Part shown: positions 26,775-34,813 of the stretch, piece after piece
How positions within the stretch are numbered: position 1 is the first letter of the stretch
How the letters are laid out: the number at the start of each line of letters is the position of its first letter
Source: Ornithinibacillus halotolerans
GTDB lineage: Bacteria; Bacillota; Bacilli; Bacillales; Amphibacillaceae
Length of the DNA: 64,000 bases
NCBI RefSeq assembly: GCF_014637405.1
Contig: NZ_BMEY01000021.1
Coordinates: 1 to 64,000, forward strand
Reading direction: 5' to 3'
Program-made: the position numbers and the translations under genes
Notes under the pieces: generated by a model
Databases searched by the model: none
What the model saw: the letters and a program-made list of their open reading frames with translations, nothing else
Told to the model about the DNA's origin: nothing

Positions 26775-27050
26775 ATGGACAAAGGTACAGTTATACGGAC
26801 TTCCATTTTGTTTGTTGCATTAATAAATCAATTACTGGTCATTTTTGGTAAATCACCATTACCAATTGATAGCGAAATTATTGAACAAGTAGTATCAGCA
26901 ATTTTTACAACAATTACTGCACTAATTACGTGGTTTAAAAATAATTATATAACTAAGAGAGGAAAAGACCAGAGGGAAGCTTTACGAGAAAAGGGATTAA
27001 TTAAAGTGAAGGAGCGAAAATCAAATGGTAAAACCAATCTTAATCATTGA
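26775..27050 (+). CDS. phage-type holin (SPP1/XhlB family)
   Basis: This 91-residue protein begins DKGTVIRTSILFVALINQLLVIFGKSPLPID. That is the N-terminal helix and linker pattern of phage SPP1 holin and PBSX XhlB. A second helix (~35-55) and the WFKNNYITKRGKDQREALR tail follow (quoted in parts). Holins make membrane holes that let the endolysin out. ATG follows TTGGAGGTG. The end overlaps the start of the amidase gene by 26 nt, so the pair is translated together. No other phage genes lie nearby. Confidence 0.9.
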   Translation: MDKGTVIRTSILFVALINQLLVIFGKSPLPIDSEIIEQVVSAIFTTITALITWFKNNYITKRGKDQREALREKGLIKVKERKSNGKTNLNH

Positions 27051-28443
27051 TCCCGGTCATGGAGGGAATGATCCTGGCGGTGGTAGTAATCGATTTTGGA
27101 AGGAAAAAGACCTAGTATTAAAAATTTCTTTATATCAATATAATCGCTATAAGGAATTAGGAGTACCAGTTGCAATTACTAGAACAACGGATATTACTCT
27201 GTCTCCTGATGAAAGGACGAGAATTGTAAGAGAAAGTGGAGCGAGATATTGCCATTCGAATCATATTAATGCTGGTGGTGGAGATGGTGCAGAAGTAATC
27301 CATTCTATTTATGATGGTAAAGATATGGCTGAACGTATCGCCCAAGAATTTAGGAGAGTAGGGCAAAATGTAAGAAGAATATTTACAAGGACATTACCTG
27401 GTAATAGTGGATTGGATTATTATTTTATGATTCGTGAAACAGGTACCGTCATAACGAACATTATCGAATATGGATTTGCAGATTCACCAGGGGATGATGT
27501 AGAACAATTACGTACTAATCATTTACTGTATGCAGAAGTGGTTGTTAAAGCATTTTGTGATTTTGCTGGCTATACGTATCGATCGACAGACGGTGGAGCT
27601 GGAAATGTCGATAATCCAATCAACCCACCAACAAATAACGAAGATAATTCTACAGGGCAATATATTCATTTACCGGCTACGGAGAATTCTTGGCGAGTAT
27701 ATCCGCTAAACGTAGCACCTGTTAAGGGAAATGAAAAAGGGTTTTTAAATCCAGCAAAGTTTGGTGGGTTAACATATGAAATATTAGGAAACCCACAATC
27801 TCATGTGTATATTATAAAAACAAGTGATTTCGGGAGAGTACAAATTTATGGCCATCCAAGCACTGGTGCGAAGATAAATAAGAATAGTGGAAACAATAAT
27901 AGTAACCCAAAGCCCTCTAGTGGAACGGCAGATCCTACAAATAAACATCTTCATCTTCCATCTTCAGCGAGTTCGTGGAGAGTTTATCCATTAGGTGTAT
28001 CGCCTGTTAAAGGAAATGAAGTAGGTTTTTTAAACCCTAAAAAGTTTGGTGGATTAACATATGAAGTGTTAGGGAGTACGCAATCCCATGTTTATATTAT
28101 CCAAACAAGCGATTTTGGCAGAGTGCAAATCTATGCCCATCCAAATACGGGTGCTACTATTAGTGATGATGATCGCCGAGTATCTCCTTCCACATTACAA
28201 GGTACTGGGGATAAATTCTTAAATTTACCTGCATCATCAAGTTCATGGAGGGTTTATCCGTTAAATAAAGCTCCAATAAAAGGAAATGAAAGTGGATTTT
28301 TAAATCCAAAGAAATTTGGTGGATTAAAATATAAGATACAAGGTAATACCCAATCTCACGTATATATTATTGAAACCCAAGACTTTGGCCGAGTGCAAAT
28401 ATATGCACACCCGAATACAGGAGCTACTATCTCTAATAGCTAG
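27025..28443 (+). CDS. N-acetylmuramoyl-L-alanine amidase (endolysin) with three C-terminal repeats
   Basis: This 472-residue protein has an Amidase_3 domain (~1-180) with zinc ligands in DPGHGGNDPG, the Glu of WKEKDLVLK and HSNHINAGG. It cuts the MurNAc-L-Ala bond. Three ~70-residue repeats follow (about 205-285, 305-380 and 395-470). Each contains SWRVYPL, KGNE, GFLNP.KFGGL.Y and SHVYII..DFGRVQIY.HP, and should bind the cell wall. Repeats are separated by Ser/Asn/Pro linkers. There is no signal peptide, consistent with export through the overlapping holin. ATG follows AAGGAG. Confidence 0.93.
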   Translation: MVKPILIIDPGHGGNDPGGGSNRFWKEKDLVLKISLYQYNRYKELGVPVAITRTTDITLSPDERTRIVRESGARYCHSNHINAGGGDGAEVIHSIYDGKDMAERIAQEFRRVGQNVRRIFTRTLPGNSGLDYYFMIRETGTVITNIIEYGFADSPGDDVEQLRTNHLLYAEVVVKAFCDFAGYTYRSTDGGAGNVDNPINPPTNNEDNSTGQYIHLPATENSWRVYPLNVAPVKGNEKGFLNPAKFGGLTYEILGNPQSHVYIIKTSDFGRVQIYGHPSTGAKINKNSGNNNSNPKPSSGTADPTNKHLHLPSSASSWRVYPLGVSPVKGNEVGFLNPKKFGGLTYEVLGSTQSHVYIIQTSDFGRVQIYAHPNTGATISDDDRRVSPSTLQGTGDKFLNLPASSSSWRVYPLNKAPIKGNESGFLNPKKFGGLKYKIQGNTQSHVYIIETQDFGRVQIYAHPNTGATISNS

Positions 28444-28602
28444 TAAACTATCGAAATACGAGGAAAATTTACTAATAAATTTTCCTTGTATTTTATTTCG
28501 GTATTAGAATATTTCGGATATCAAAATATTTTTGATGAAATCTGTAGTGATTATTGATAAAATAGGAATATATTTTAATTTTTAAATAAAGGGAGAGATT
28601 GG

Positions 28603-30393
28603 ATGCAGCATCTTACAGAATATGAAAAAACATGGGATTTGAACGTTATTTTTCCAGGAGGAAGCAAATCAAAAGTTTTTCAAGACTATCTTACAAATGT
28701 AGAAAAAGAAATGGAAGGACTATCACAATTAGTTCACAGTTTTAATCCGAATGAACAACAAAATCTAGTTAAACCATTAACTATGATTATTAATACATTA
28801 GAAACAACTACAAAAAAACTTCGTGAATCTTTTGCTTTTATAAGTTGTTTAAGCGCACAAAATGTGAAGGATGAAGATGCAAATCTATTAGTTGGTCGCC
28901 GGAGCTCTTTAGGTGCTAAAATGGGTGGAATACGTACAGTCCTAAATGAGAAATTAGTATCTGTTCCCGATGAAAAATGGCAGGAAATTATTAAAAGTGA
29001 GCCACTTAAAGAGGTTGCCTTTGTTTTAAATGAAACGAGAAATTCAGCAAGAGAACTGCTATCAACGGAACAAGAAATTCTAATTAATGACCTTGCGGTA
29101 GATGGATATCATGCATGGGGACAGATGTATCAAACTGTTGTAGGTAAGATGTCTGTGGAAATTGAGGAAGACGGTGAAGTAAAGTATTACTCAGTTGGTC
29201 AAGCTGCAAATAAACTAAGTAATCCTAATGCAAACTATCGTAAATATGTCTTCGAACAACTATCGAAAGCATGGGCTGAAAATGCTGACTTATTTGGTCA
29301 AACATTAAATCATTTAGCAGGTTTTCGCTTGCAGAAATATAAGCATCGAGGTTGGGAAAATGTATTAAAAGAGCCATTAAAAATTAACCGTATGAAGCAG
29401 GAAACATTAGATGCGATGTGGAATGCTATTACAAATAATAAAAAACATTTTGTGAGATACTTGAATAAAAAAGCAGAACTACTCGGTAAAGAAAAATTAA
29501 GTATGTATGATATTGGTGCTCCATTATCTAAATCAGTAAAAACAGTACCTTATTCGGAAGGCGCACAATTTATCATTCAAAACTTTGAGAAATTTAGTCC
29601 CAAAATGGCATCATTTGCCCAAATGGCTTTTGAAAAGAGATGGATTGAAGCAGAGGATCGGGCAGGCAAACGACCTGGTGGATTTTGTACTAGTTTTCCG
29701 GATAGTGAACAAACCCGTATTTTTATGACTTATTCTGGAACTGCATCAAACATATCAACACTGGCACATGAATTAGGACATGCCTATCATCAACATGTCA
29801 TGAATAATGTTCACGGGATGAATCAAGGATATGCAATGAACGTAGCAGAGACTGCATCAACATTTGCGGAAATGATTGTTGCCGATGCATCTGTTAAAAG
29901 TGCAGAAACTAAAGAGGAAAAATTGGAGCTGTTGGAAGATAAAATCCAACGAAGTGTAGCATTCTTTATGAATATTCATGCAAGATTTCTCTTTGAAACA
30001 AGGTTCTATGAGGAAAGAAAAAGTGGTATGGTATCAGTAAATCGTTTGAATGAATTAATAGTTGAGGCTCAAAAGGAAGCGTATTGTAATGCATTAGATG
30101 AATATGATCCGAATTTCTGGTCATCTAAACTACACTTCCATATTACGGGAACTCCTTTCTATAATTTCCCATATACATTTGGCTATTTGTTTAGTTTGGG
30201 AATCTATGCTTATGCGAAAAAGAGTGAGAGTGGTTTTGAAGATGAATATATTGCTTTGTTACAAGATACAGGCCGGATGGATGTCGAAGAATTAGCAATG
30301 AAACATTTACAAGTTGATCTTACAAAGCCTGACTTTTGGGAAGAAGCAATTGCACTTTGTGTAAAAGATGTGGAAGAGTTTATTTCTCTCTAA
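28603..30393 (+). CDS. pepF: oligoendopeptidase F-type M3 metallopeptidase
   Basis: This 596-residue cytosolic zinc peptidase has the M3 signature HELGHAYHQHV near residue 388 (HExxH) and downstream ETASTFAEM as the third ligand region. It degrades short peptides. In Bacillus related enzymes affect processing of signalling peptides and sporulation. Length agrees with the M3B family (~560-605). ATG follows AAAGGGAGAG. It is monocistronic; the TPP riboswitch of thiT begins ~70 nt downstream. Confidence 0.93.
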   Translation: MQHLTEYEKTWDLNVIFPGGSKSKVFQDYLTNVEKEMEGLSQLVHSFNPNEQQNLVKPLTMIINTLETTTKKLRESFAFISCLSAQNVKDEDANLLVGRRSSLGAKMGGIRTVLNEKLVSVPDEKWQEIIKSEPLKEVAFVLNETRNSARELLSTEQEILINDLAVDGYHAWGQMYQTVVGKMSVEIEEDGEVKYYSVGQAANKLSNPNANYRKYVFEQLSKAWAENADLFGQTLNHLAGFRLQKYKHRGWENVLKEPLKINRMKQETLDAMWNAITNNKKHFVRYLNKKAELLGKEKLSMYDIGAPLSKSVKTVPYSEGAQFIIQNFEKFSPKMASFAQMAFEKRWIEAEDRAGKRPGGFCTSFPDSEQTRIFMTYSGTASNISTLAHELGHAYHQHVMNNVHGMNQGYAMNVAETASTFAEMIVADASVKSAETKEEKLELLEDKIQRSVAFFMNIHARFLFETRFYEERKSGMVSVNRLNELIVEAQKEAYCNALDEYDPNFWSSKLHFHITGTPFYNFPYTFGYLFSLGIYAYAKKSESGFEDEYIALLQDTGRMDVEELAMKHLQVDLTKPDFWEEAIALCVKDVEEFISL

Positions 30394-30460
30394 TTAGTAT
30401 TATTTGCTAAAAATTGCTTCATGGGCTACAATACAAGTAACAAAAAAAGCGAATATTAAG

Positions 30461-30546
30461 TCCACAAGGGGAGCGTATTGCTGAGAGTGAACAATTTGTT
30501 CTGACCCTTTGAACCTGTTAGTTAGTACTAGCGTAGGGATGGTGGC
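30461..30546 (+). promoter_or_regulatory. TPP (THI-box) riboswitch
   Basis: The conserved elements occur in order: AAGGGGAGC, GCTGAGAGTGAAC, TGACCCTTTGAACCTG, then TTAGTACTAGCGTAGGGA. These are the THI-box segments of the thiamine pyrophosphate aptamer. It is followed by a terminator and by thiT, so TPP should shut off thiamine uptake by premature termination. Confidence 0.97.
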
Positions 30547-30560
30547 TTTTTTGATGGAAT

Positions 30561-30620
30561 TAAAAGTAGTGTGAGCGGAATTCCCCATCAGGAAGCTTCC
30601 CCTTGGCACTGCTTTTTTTG
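30561..30620 (+). terminator. expression-platform terminator of the TPP riboswitch
   Basis: AAAAGTAGTG...CACTGCTTTTTTT encloses an inner GC-rich segment (GGAATTCCCC / GGAAGCTTCCCC region), giving a long interrupted stem followed by seven T. It lies between the aptamer and the thiT ribosome site. Confidence 0.8.
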
Positions 30621-30675
30621 TATCTAAAAATCTATTTAATTAGGTTTTTGAATACATTTGGGGAGGAAGTAAAAC

Positions 30676-31239
30676 ATGAGTTCGAAAAAAACGTTATTTA
30701 TGGTTGAAGTAGCTATATTCACAGCCTTAGCTTTAGTCTTAGATCTTCTACCAGCTTTTAAGATGCCTAATGGTGGATCAATCTCATTTGCAATGATACC
30801 TGTATTTATTGTTGCTTTTAGATGGGGGTTAAAAGGAGGTCTACTATCGGGGTTGTTATGGGGATTACTTCAATTAGCTTTTGGACCATCCATTTTTAAC
30901 CTTTTTCAGGCACTTATTGAATATGGATTTGCTTTTACAGTTCTTGGGGTTGCAGGAATCTTTGCAAAACCGATTCAACAAACTCTTAAGGATGGAAAAT
31001 TGTTCAAAAGATTTACGTATATTACACTAGGCGTATTTATCGGTTCTGCTCTACGTTTCCTTGCACATTTTTATGCTGGAATTGTATTCTGGGGTAGTTA
31101 TGCACCAGAAGGTCAACCGGTATGGCTATATTCATTAATCTATAACGGTTCTTATATGTTACCATCATTTATATTATCATCCATAGTCGTATTTTTCTTG
31201 TTTATCAAGCAACCAAGAACGTTATTACAATCTGCATAA
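30676..31239 (+). CDS. thiT: thiamine ECF transporter S component ThiT
   Basis: This 187-residue membrane protein has about six helices and the ThiT pattern ALALVLDLLPAFKMPNGGS near the N-terminus, RWGLKGGLLSGLLWG in the middle, and HFYAGIVFWGSYAP for thiamine binding (quoted in pieces). It captures thiamine for an ECF energy-coupling module encoded elsewhere. ATG follows GGGGAGG. Regulation by the upstream TPP riboswitch confirms the substrate. Confidence 0.96.
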   Translation: MSSKKTLFMVEVAIFTALALVLDLLPAFKMPNGGSISFAMIPVFIVAFRWGLKGGLLSGLLWGLLQLAFGPSIFNLFQALIEYGFAFTVLGVAGIFAKPIQQTLKDGKLFKRFTYITLGVFIGSALRFLAHFYAGIVFWGSYAPEGQPVWLYSLIYNGSYMLPSFILSSIVVFFLFIKQPRTLLQSA

Positions 31240-31260
31240 AAAGAGTTTATTCCGCTCACA

Positions 31261-31294
31261 AAAGAGTAATCTCATTGGAGGTTACTCTTTTTTT
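31261..31294 (+). terminator. terminator of thiT
   Basis: An AAAGAGTAATCTC / GAGGTTACTCTTT stem followed by seven T. Confidence 0.88.
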
Positions 31295-31395
31295 GGGTTT
31301 AAAAGCAATTAGAACTTTATTCCTATTTTTTGTTATTCTTCCTTCACCGCATGGTTTAAGTCGGCATAGGCTATAGCACAACGGATGAAAGGAAG

Positions 31396-32817
31396 ATGAA
31401 TGTGGAACTGACGTTTGCACATTGGTTATATGGGTTTTTTACCCTTGCGATTATTATTACGATGATATTCCGAAAAGGGGTTGTCCTTCCAACTTTACTC
31501 GGTACGTTTGTAATCGCATGGGTGTATAAGGGGAATATAGTAGATGGATTTACAGCTATTTTTAATGCCAATCTTATTGCAGCACAAGAGTTATTTAATA
31601 TATTCTTAATCATCACCTTTATGTTAGCTTTACTCAATTCTTTGAAGGATTTAGGTGCTGATGTCAGAATGATTCAGCCAATTCAAAAGGTAATGGTAAA
31701 TGGTCATATATCATTCTTTGTTTTAGTAGCTACTACCTATGTCATTTCTTTATTCTTTTGGCCAACGCCAGCTGTACCATTAATTTGTGCACTACTTGTC
31801 CCAGCAGCAGTAAGAGCGGGTCTCCCACCAATAACGGCAGCGGTAGCAATTGCACTAGCTGGTCAAGGAATGGCTTTATCTTCCGATTATATTGTTCAAG
31901 TAGCCCCAGGATTATCGGCAACATCTGTGGGCGTAGATGCAGGTTTAGTTGCAGATAAAGCATTAATCATGTCAATAATTGCTGGTGGAGTTGCTATAGT
32001 ACTTGCTTATTTTATGTATCGAAAATCCATTCGTTCTAAAGATGATCCGAAAAATATTACAGAACTGAAGACGTTAAATGCTGCTGAAAGTAGTGATAAT
32101 AAGGCGAAAACTAGTAATCTAACAAGATGGAGTAAAATATTTGCAGTTTTTGTTCCACTCTCCTTATTAATAGTTGTTATTTATATGATGTATAATAAAT
32201 TGTTTACAAGTAGCGGTGGCTTAGTAGGAGGGGATGGCGCTGCATTTGTTGGCGGTGTTGCAGTAATTTTATTACTACTATCCACTGTAGCATTTGGGAA
32301 ACATCACGCCCTTGATTATATTACGAATCATATTACTGACGGTTTTGTATTTGCGTTTAAAGCGATGGGGCCTGTGATACCAATTGCTGGATTTTTCTTT
32401 TTAGGTAGTGGCGATTTTGCTGGAAGCATTTTAGGGGTTGAAGAAGGACCATCCTTATTATTTGGGCTAGTAGAAGCTACGCAAGAATTTTTACCACAGA
32501 GTGCATTATTATCCGCATTTAGTCTTCTTATCATTGGGATCATTACCGGATTAGATGGTTCAGGATTCTCTGGCCTTCCATTAACTGGTGCCCTTGCTGC
32601 TTCCTTAGAAACAACAGGGATGGACGCTGCAACTCTTGCAGCAATTGGGCAAATGGGAGCTATATGGACAGGTGGAGGAACTATTATAGCATGGTCTTCT
32701 TTAATTGCGATTGCAGGTTTTTGTGGGGTATCGGTAATGGATTTAGTACGGAAAAACTTCATCCCAGTTATTGTAGGGTTAATCGTCATGACGTTGGCAG
32801 TAGTGTTTATTCTGTAA
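31396..32817 (+). CDS. putative 12-helix permease, substrate unknown
   Basis: This 473-residue polytopic membrane protein has about 11-13 hydrophobic helices and a ~35-residue charged loop near residue 220-250. The repeated motif FFWPTPAVPLICALLVPAA near residue 118 and the GSGFSGLPLTGALA segment near residue 390 suggest two re-entrant loops. This is as in the ion transporter (IT) superfamily that includes citrate, gluconate and C4-dicarboxylate carriers. It lies alone between thiT and glutamate dehydrogenase, 79 nt before the latter. An organic-acid substrate is a guess. ATG follows GAAAGGAAG. Confidence 0.7.
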   Translation: MNVELTFAHWLYGFFTLAIIITMIFRKGVVLPTLLGTFVIAWVYKGNIVDGFTAIFNANLIAAQELFNIFLIITFMLALLNSLKDLGADVRMIQPIQKVMVNGHISFFVLVATTYVISLFFWPTPAVPLICALLVPAAVRAGLPPITAAVAIALAGQGMALSSDYIVQVAPGLSATSVGVDAGLVADKALIMSIIAGGVAIVLAYFMYRKSIRSKDDPKNITELKTLNAAESSDNKAKTSNLTRWSKIFAVFVPLSLLIVVIYMMYNKLFTSSGGLVGGDGAAFVGGVAVILLLLSTVAFGKHHALDYITNHITDGFVFAFKAMGPVIPIAGFFFLGSGDFAGSILGVEEGPSLLFGLVEATQEFLPQSALLSAFSLLIIGIITGLDGSGFSGLPLTGALAASLETTGMDAATLAAIGQMGAIWTGGGTIIAWSSLIAIAGFCGVSVMDLVRKNFIPVIVGLIVMTLAVVFIL

Positions 32818-32895
32818 ATTTAGAAAATTATTCATTGGTATCATACGTTGAGTTTGTTACAATATTACTAATGAGTAAATATTGGGGGTAATGTT

Positions 32896-34275
32896 TTGGC
32901 AAATCAAACTGTTGATATCGTTAAAAATTCATTAAAAGCATTGATTGAAGACAAATCATTTTTACCTGAGTTAAATGGAGAGGGGAGAAAAAAAGCATTT
33001 ACGTCATTGCTTTCTATTCTCTCTACTCCTGATCATGTGAACAAATCATATTTGAGGATTGCTCTTGAGAATGGTCAGGTTGTCCGAGTTCCTTCTTTTC
33101 GGGTACAACATAATAATGTTCTGGGCCCTTATAAGGGAGGGATACGATTCCACGAATCGGTCAATGAAGATGAAGTAGTAAATTTAGCTGCGTTAATGAC
33201 GCTAAAAAATGCATTACATGAAGTACCTTTTGGGGGCGGAAAGGGTGGCGTTGTCATTAATCCAAGAGAATATAGTGAGAGGGACCTATATGTCATTTGT
33301 AAAAAATATGTCCAATATTTTAGTGATATACTTGGTCCTGATAAAGACATCCCCGCACCTGATGTAGGAACTGGTGAAAGAGAAATGGATTGGATGATGG
33401 CTGAATATAAGAGTATTCGTCCGGGAGAATCATATCGTGGTAGTTTCACAGGGAAAAGTGTTATCAATGGTGGGTCTCTTGGAAGAAGGGAAGCTACAGG
33501 AAAAGGGGTATATTATACATTCCGGTATCTTCTATATGATTTCATGCGAACACAGGAGAAATGGTTAACAGATAGAAATAATATATTTGCTAAAACAGCA
33601 CTATCCTTAAAGGATAAGTCATTAAAGCTAGCTGTTCAGGGATTTGGTAACGTAGGATCTGTTGCGGCTTTGTCTGCTTACCAATGCAACCATTTAAATA
33701 ATAAAGTTGTTGCTGTTAGTGATCGGAATGTCACATTATATAATTCAGATGGACTGGATATACCTGGATTGGTAAGCTTTGTAGCTAACAATAAAGGTGA
33801 CCTTCCGACATCAGAAGAACAATTACTTGATGCAGATATAAAGGCCACTATTTTAAGTCGAGAGGAAATCCTCACTTTAGAAGTGGATGTACTGTTTCTA
33901 GCTGCCCTTGAAAATCAAGTTCACCAAGAGAATATGAAAGAAATCCAAGCAAAAATTATTGTAGAAGGGGCCAATGCACCTGTAACCACTGATGCGGATC
34001 GTTATTTAAGCGAAAAAGGCATTATCATCATACCAGATATTTTAGCGAATGCTGGAGGGGTTATTGTTTCATATTTAGAATGGCTTCAAGGTAGAGAGAC
34101 ACAATTTTATAGTGAAGAACAAGTATTTAAAAAGCAATTTGAAAAAATGAAGCATACATTTGACTCCGTATACCCGCAGTTCTTTGGTGATGATTTTCCA
34201 TTACGAGCAAATTGTTATATTCATGCTGTGATGAAGCTATCCACGATTTTATATAGACAAGGGAAACTATATTAA
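32896..34275 (+). CDS. Glu/Leu/Phe/Val dehydrogenase, probable glutamate dehydrogenase
   Basis: This 459-residue enzyme contains GPYKGGIRFH (~75), the catalytic region VPFGGGKGGVV with active-site Lys, PAPDVGTGEREM, and the NAD-binding fold AVQGFGNVGSVAA (~237). It converts glutamate to 2-oxoglutarate and ammonia, or the reverse. It is longer than Bacillus RocG/GudB (~424). The extra residues lie partly around 205-230 (a segment with LTDRNNIFAKTALSLKD) and at the C-terminus. The start is TTG after GGGGGT. Substrate choice among Glu and branched amino acids is inferred from the Lys-rich pocket motif only. Confidence 0.88.
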   Translation: MANQTVDIVKNSLKALIEDKSFLPELNGEGRKKAFTSLLSILSTPDHVNKSYLRIALENGQVVRVPSFRVQHNNVLGPYKGGIRFHESVNEDEVVNLAALMTLKNALHEVPFGGGKGGVVINPREYSERDLYVICKKYVQYFSDILGPDKDIPAPDVGTGEREMDWMMAEYKSIRPGESYRGSFTGKSVINGGSLGRREATGKGVYYTFRYLLYDFMRTQEKWLTDRNNIFAKTALSLKDKSLKLAVQGFGNVGSVAALSAYQCNHLNNKVVAVSDRNVTLYNSDGLDIPGLVSFVANNKGDLPTSEEQLLDADIKATILSREEILTLEVDVLFLAALENQVHQENMKEIQAKIIVEGANAPVTTDADRYLSEKGIIIIPDILANAGGVIVSYLEWLQGRETQFYSEEQVFKKQFEKMKHTFDSVYPQFFGDDFPLRANCYIHAVMKLSTILYRQGKLY

Positions 34276-34348
34276 ATAACGATGATGTTAGGACAAAAGT
34301 AGTTCTATCAAAGGTAAAACCGAACATTATTGAATGTGCATATAACCC

Positions 34349-34590
34349 GCCCCCGGAAATATACTTCGCTTTCACTTTCGAGTACAGGGGCGACATCTGC
34401 TCGACAAAACCGTCGCAGTGTCTACCTTGCCGCGGGCGGCTGGTGAGCCAGGCTACTACAACGAGTTTGCTTCCTTGCTGCCTTGCACCGAGGAAGCCTT
34501 CTGCGTAGCTTTACTCGCAGACGCAGGTGCATTCTCGGGGTCTCACCTATGCCTTTCTTCCTGCAGGAGTCTCTGTATATTTCCGGGGGC
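34349..34590. repeat. GC-rich 242-bp element with perfect 16-bp terminal inverted repeats
   Basis: The ends are GCCCCCGGAAATATAC (34349-34364) and its exact reverse complement GTATATTTCCGGGGGC (34575-34590). The interior is clearly more GC-rich than anything else in the window outside rRNA. It contains further short palindromes and the strings GACTCCTGCAGGAA and GGTGAGACCCCG (minus strand). Such strings are known to me from abundant intergenic repeats of Bacillales. It fills the gap between glutamate dehydrogenase and the ger operon. It has no plausible gene, and an open frame through it (34418-34654) is chance. Confidence 0.85.
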
Positions 34591-34650
34591 TAATGTAGAG
34601 CTTGTTCGTCTTATATTATCCTCGATCGAATTATGTCAAAACCTCATCTT

Positions 34651-34812
34651 TTAAAACTTTAGAAAAGTAGAGAAGGGGATAACCATTATAGCAACCGCTA
34701 AAATAAAGACAGTAATCGACCCAATTTTATTTTTCTCATTCCAAAGTGTGATGGAAAACCCAAGTGTGTAAAAGAACATGATTAATATGACAGTCACGAT
34801 AACAATTGTCAC
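34651..34812 (-). CDS. small two-helix protein, germinant receptor D-subunit-like
   Basis: The 53-residue product has two membrane helices (~2-23 and ~30-50) joined by a short polar loop (WNEKNKIGS). The GTG start at 34812 lies 1 nt after the gerC stop codon, with GAGGAGG inside the gerC end as ribosome site, so the genes are coupled. A longer reading frame to 34860 would start inside gerC. Some ger operons carry a fourth gene for a 55-75-residue, two-helix D subunit that modulates receptor activity. Position, size and topology fit that description. Confidence 0.75.
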   Translation of the reverse strand: MTIVIVTVILIMFFYTLGFSITLWNEKNKIGSITVFILAVAIMVIPFSTFLKF

Positions 34813-34813
34813 C

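Noticed and set aside
26540-28443. A complete prophage around the holin and amidase
   Set aside because: No integrase, terminase, capsid, tail or repressor genes lie on either side; only the lysis pair is present.
34418-34654. 78-codon ORF inside the GC-rich element
   Set aside because: It is a chance frame in a structured repeat; it has no ribosome site and no protein-like composition.
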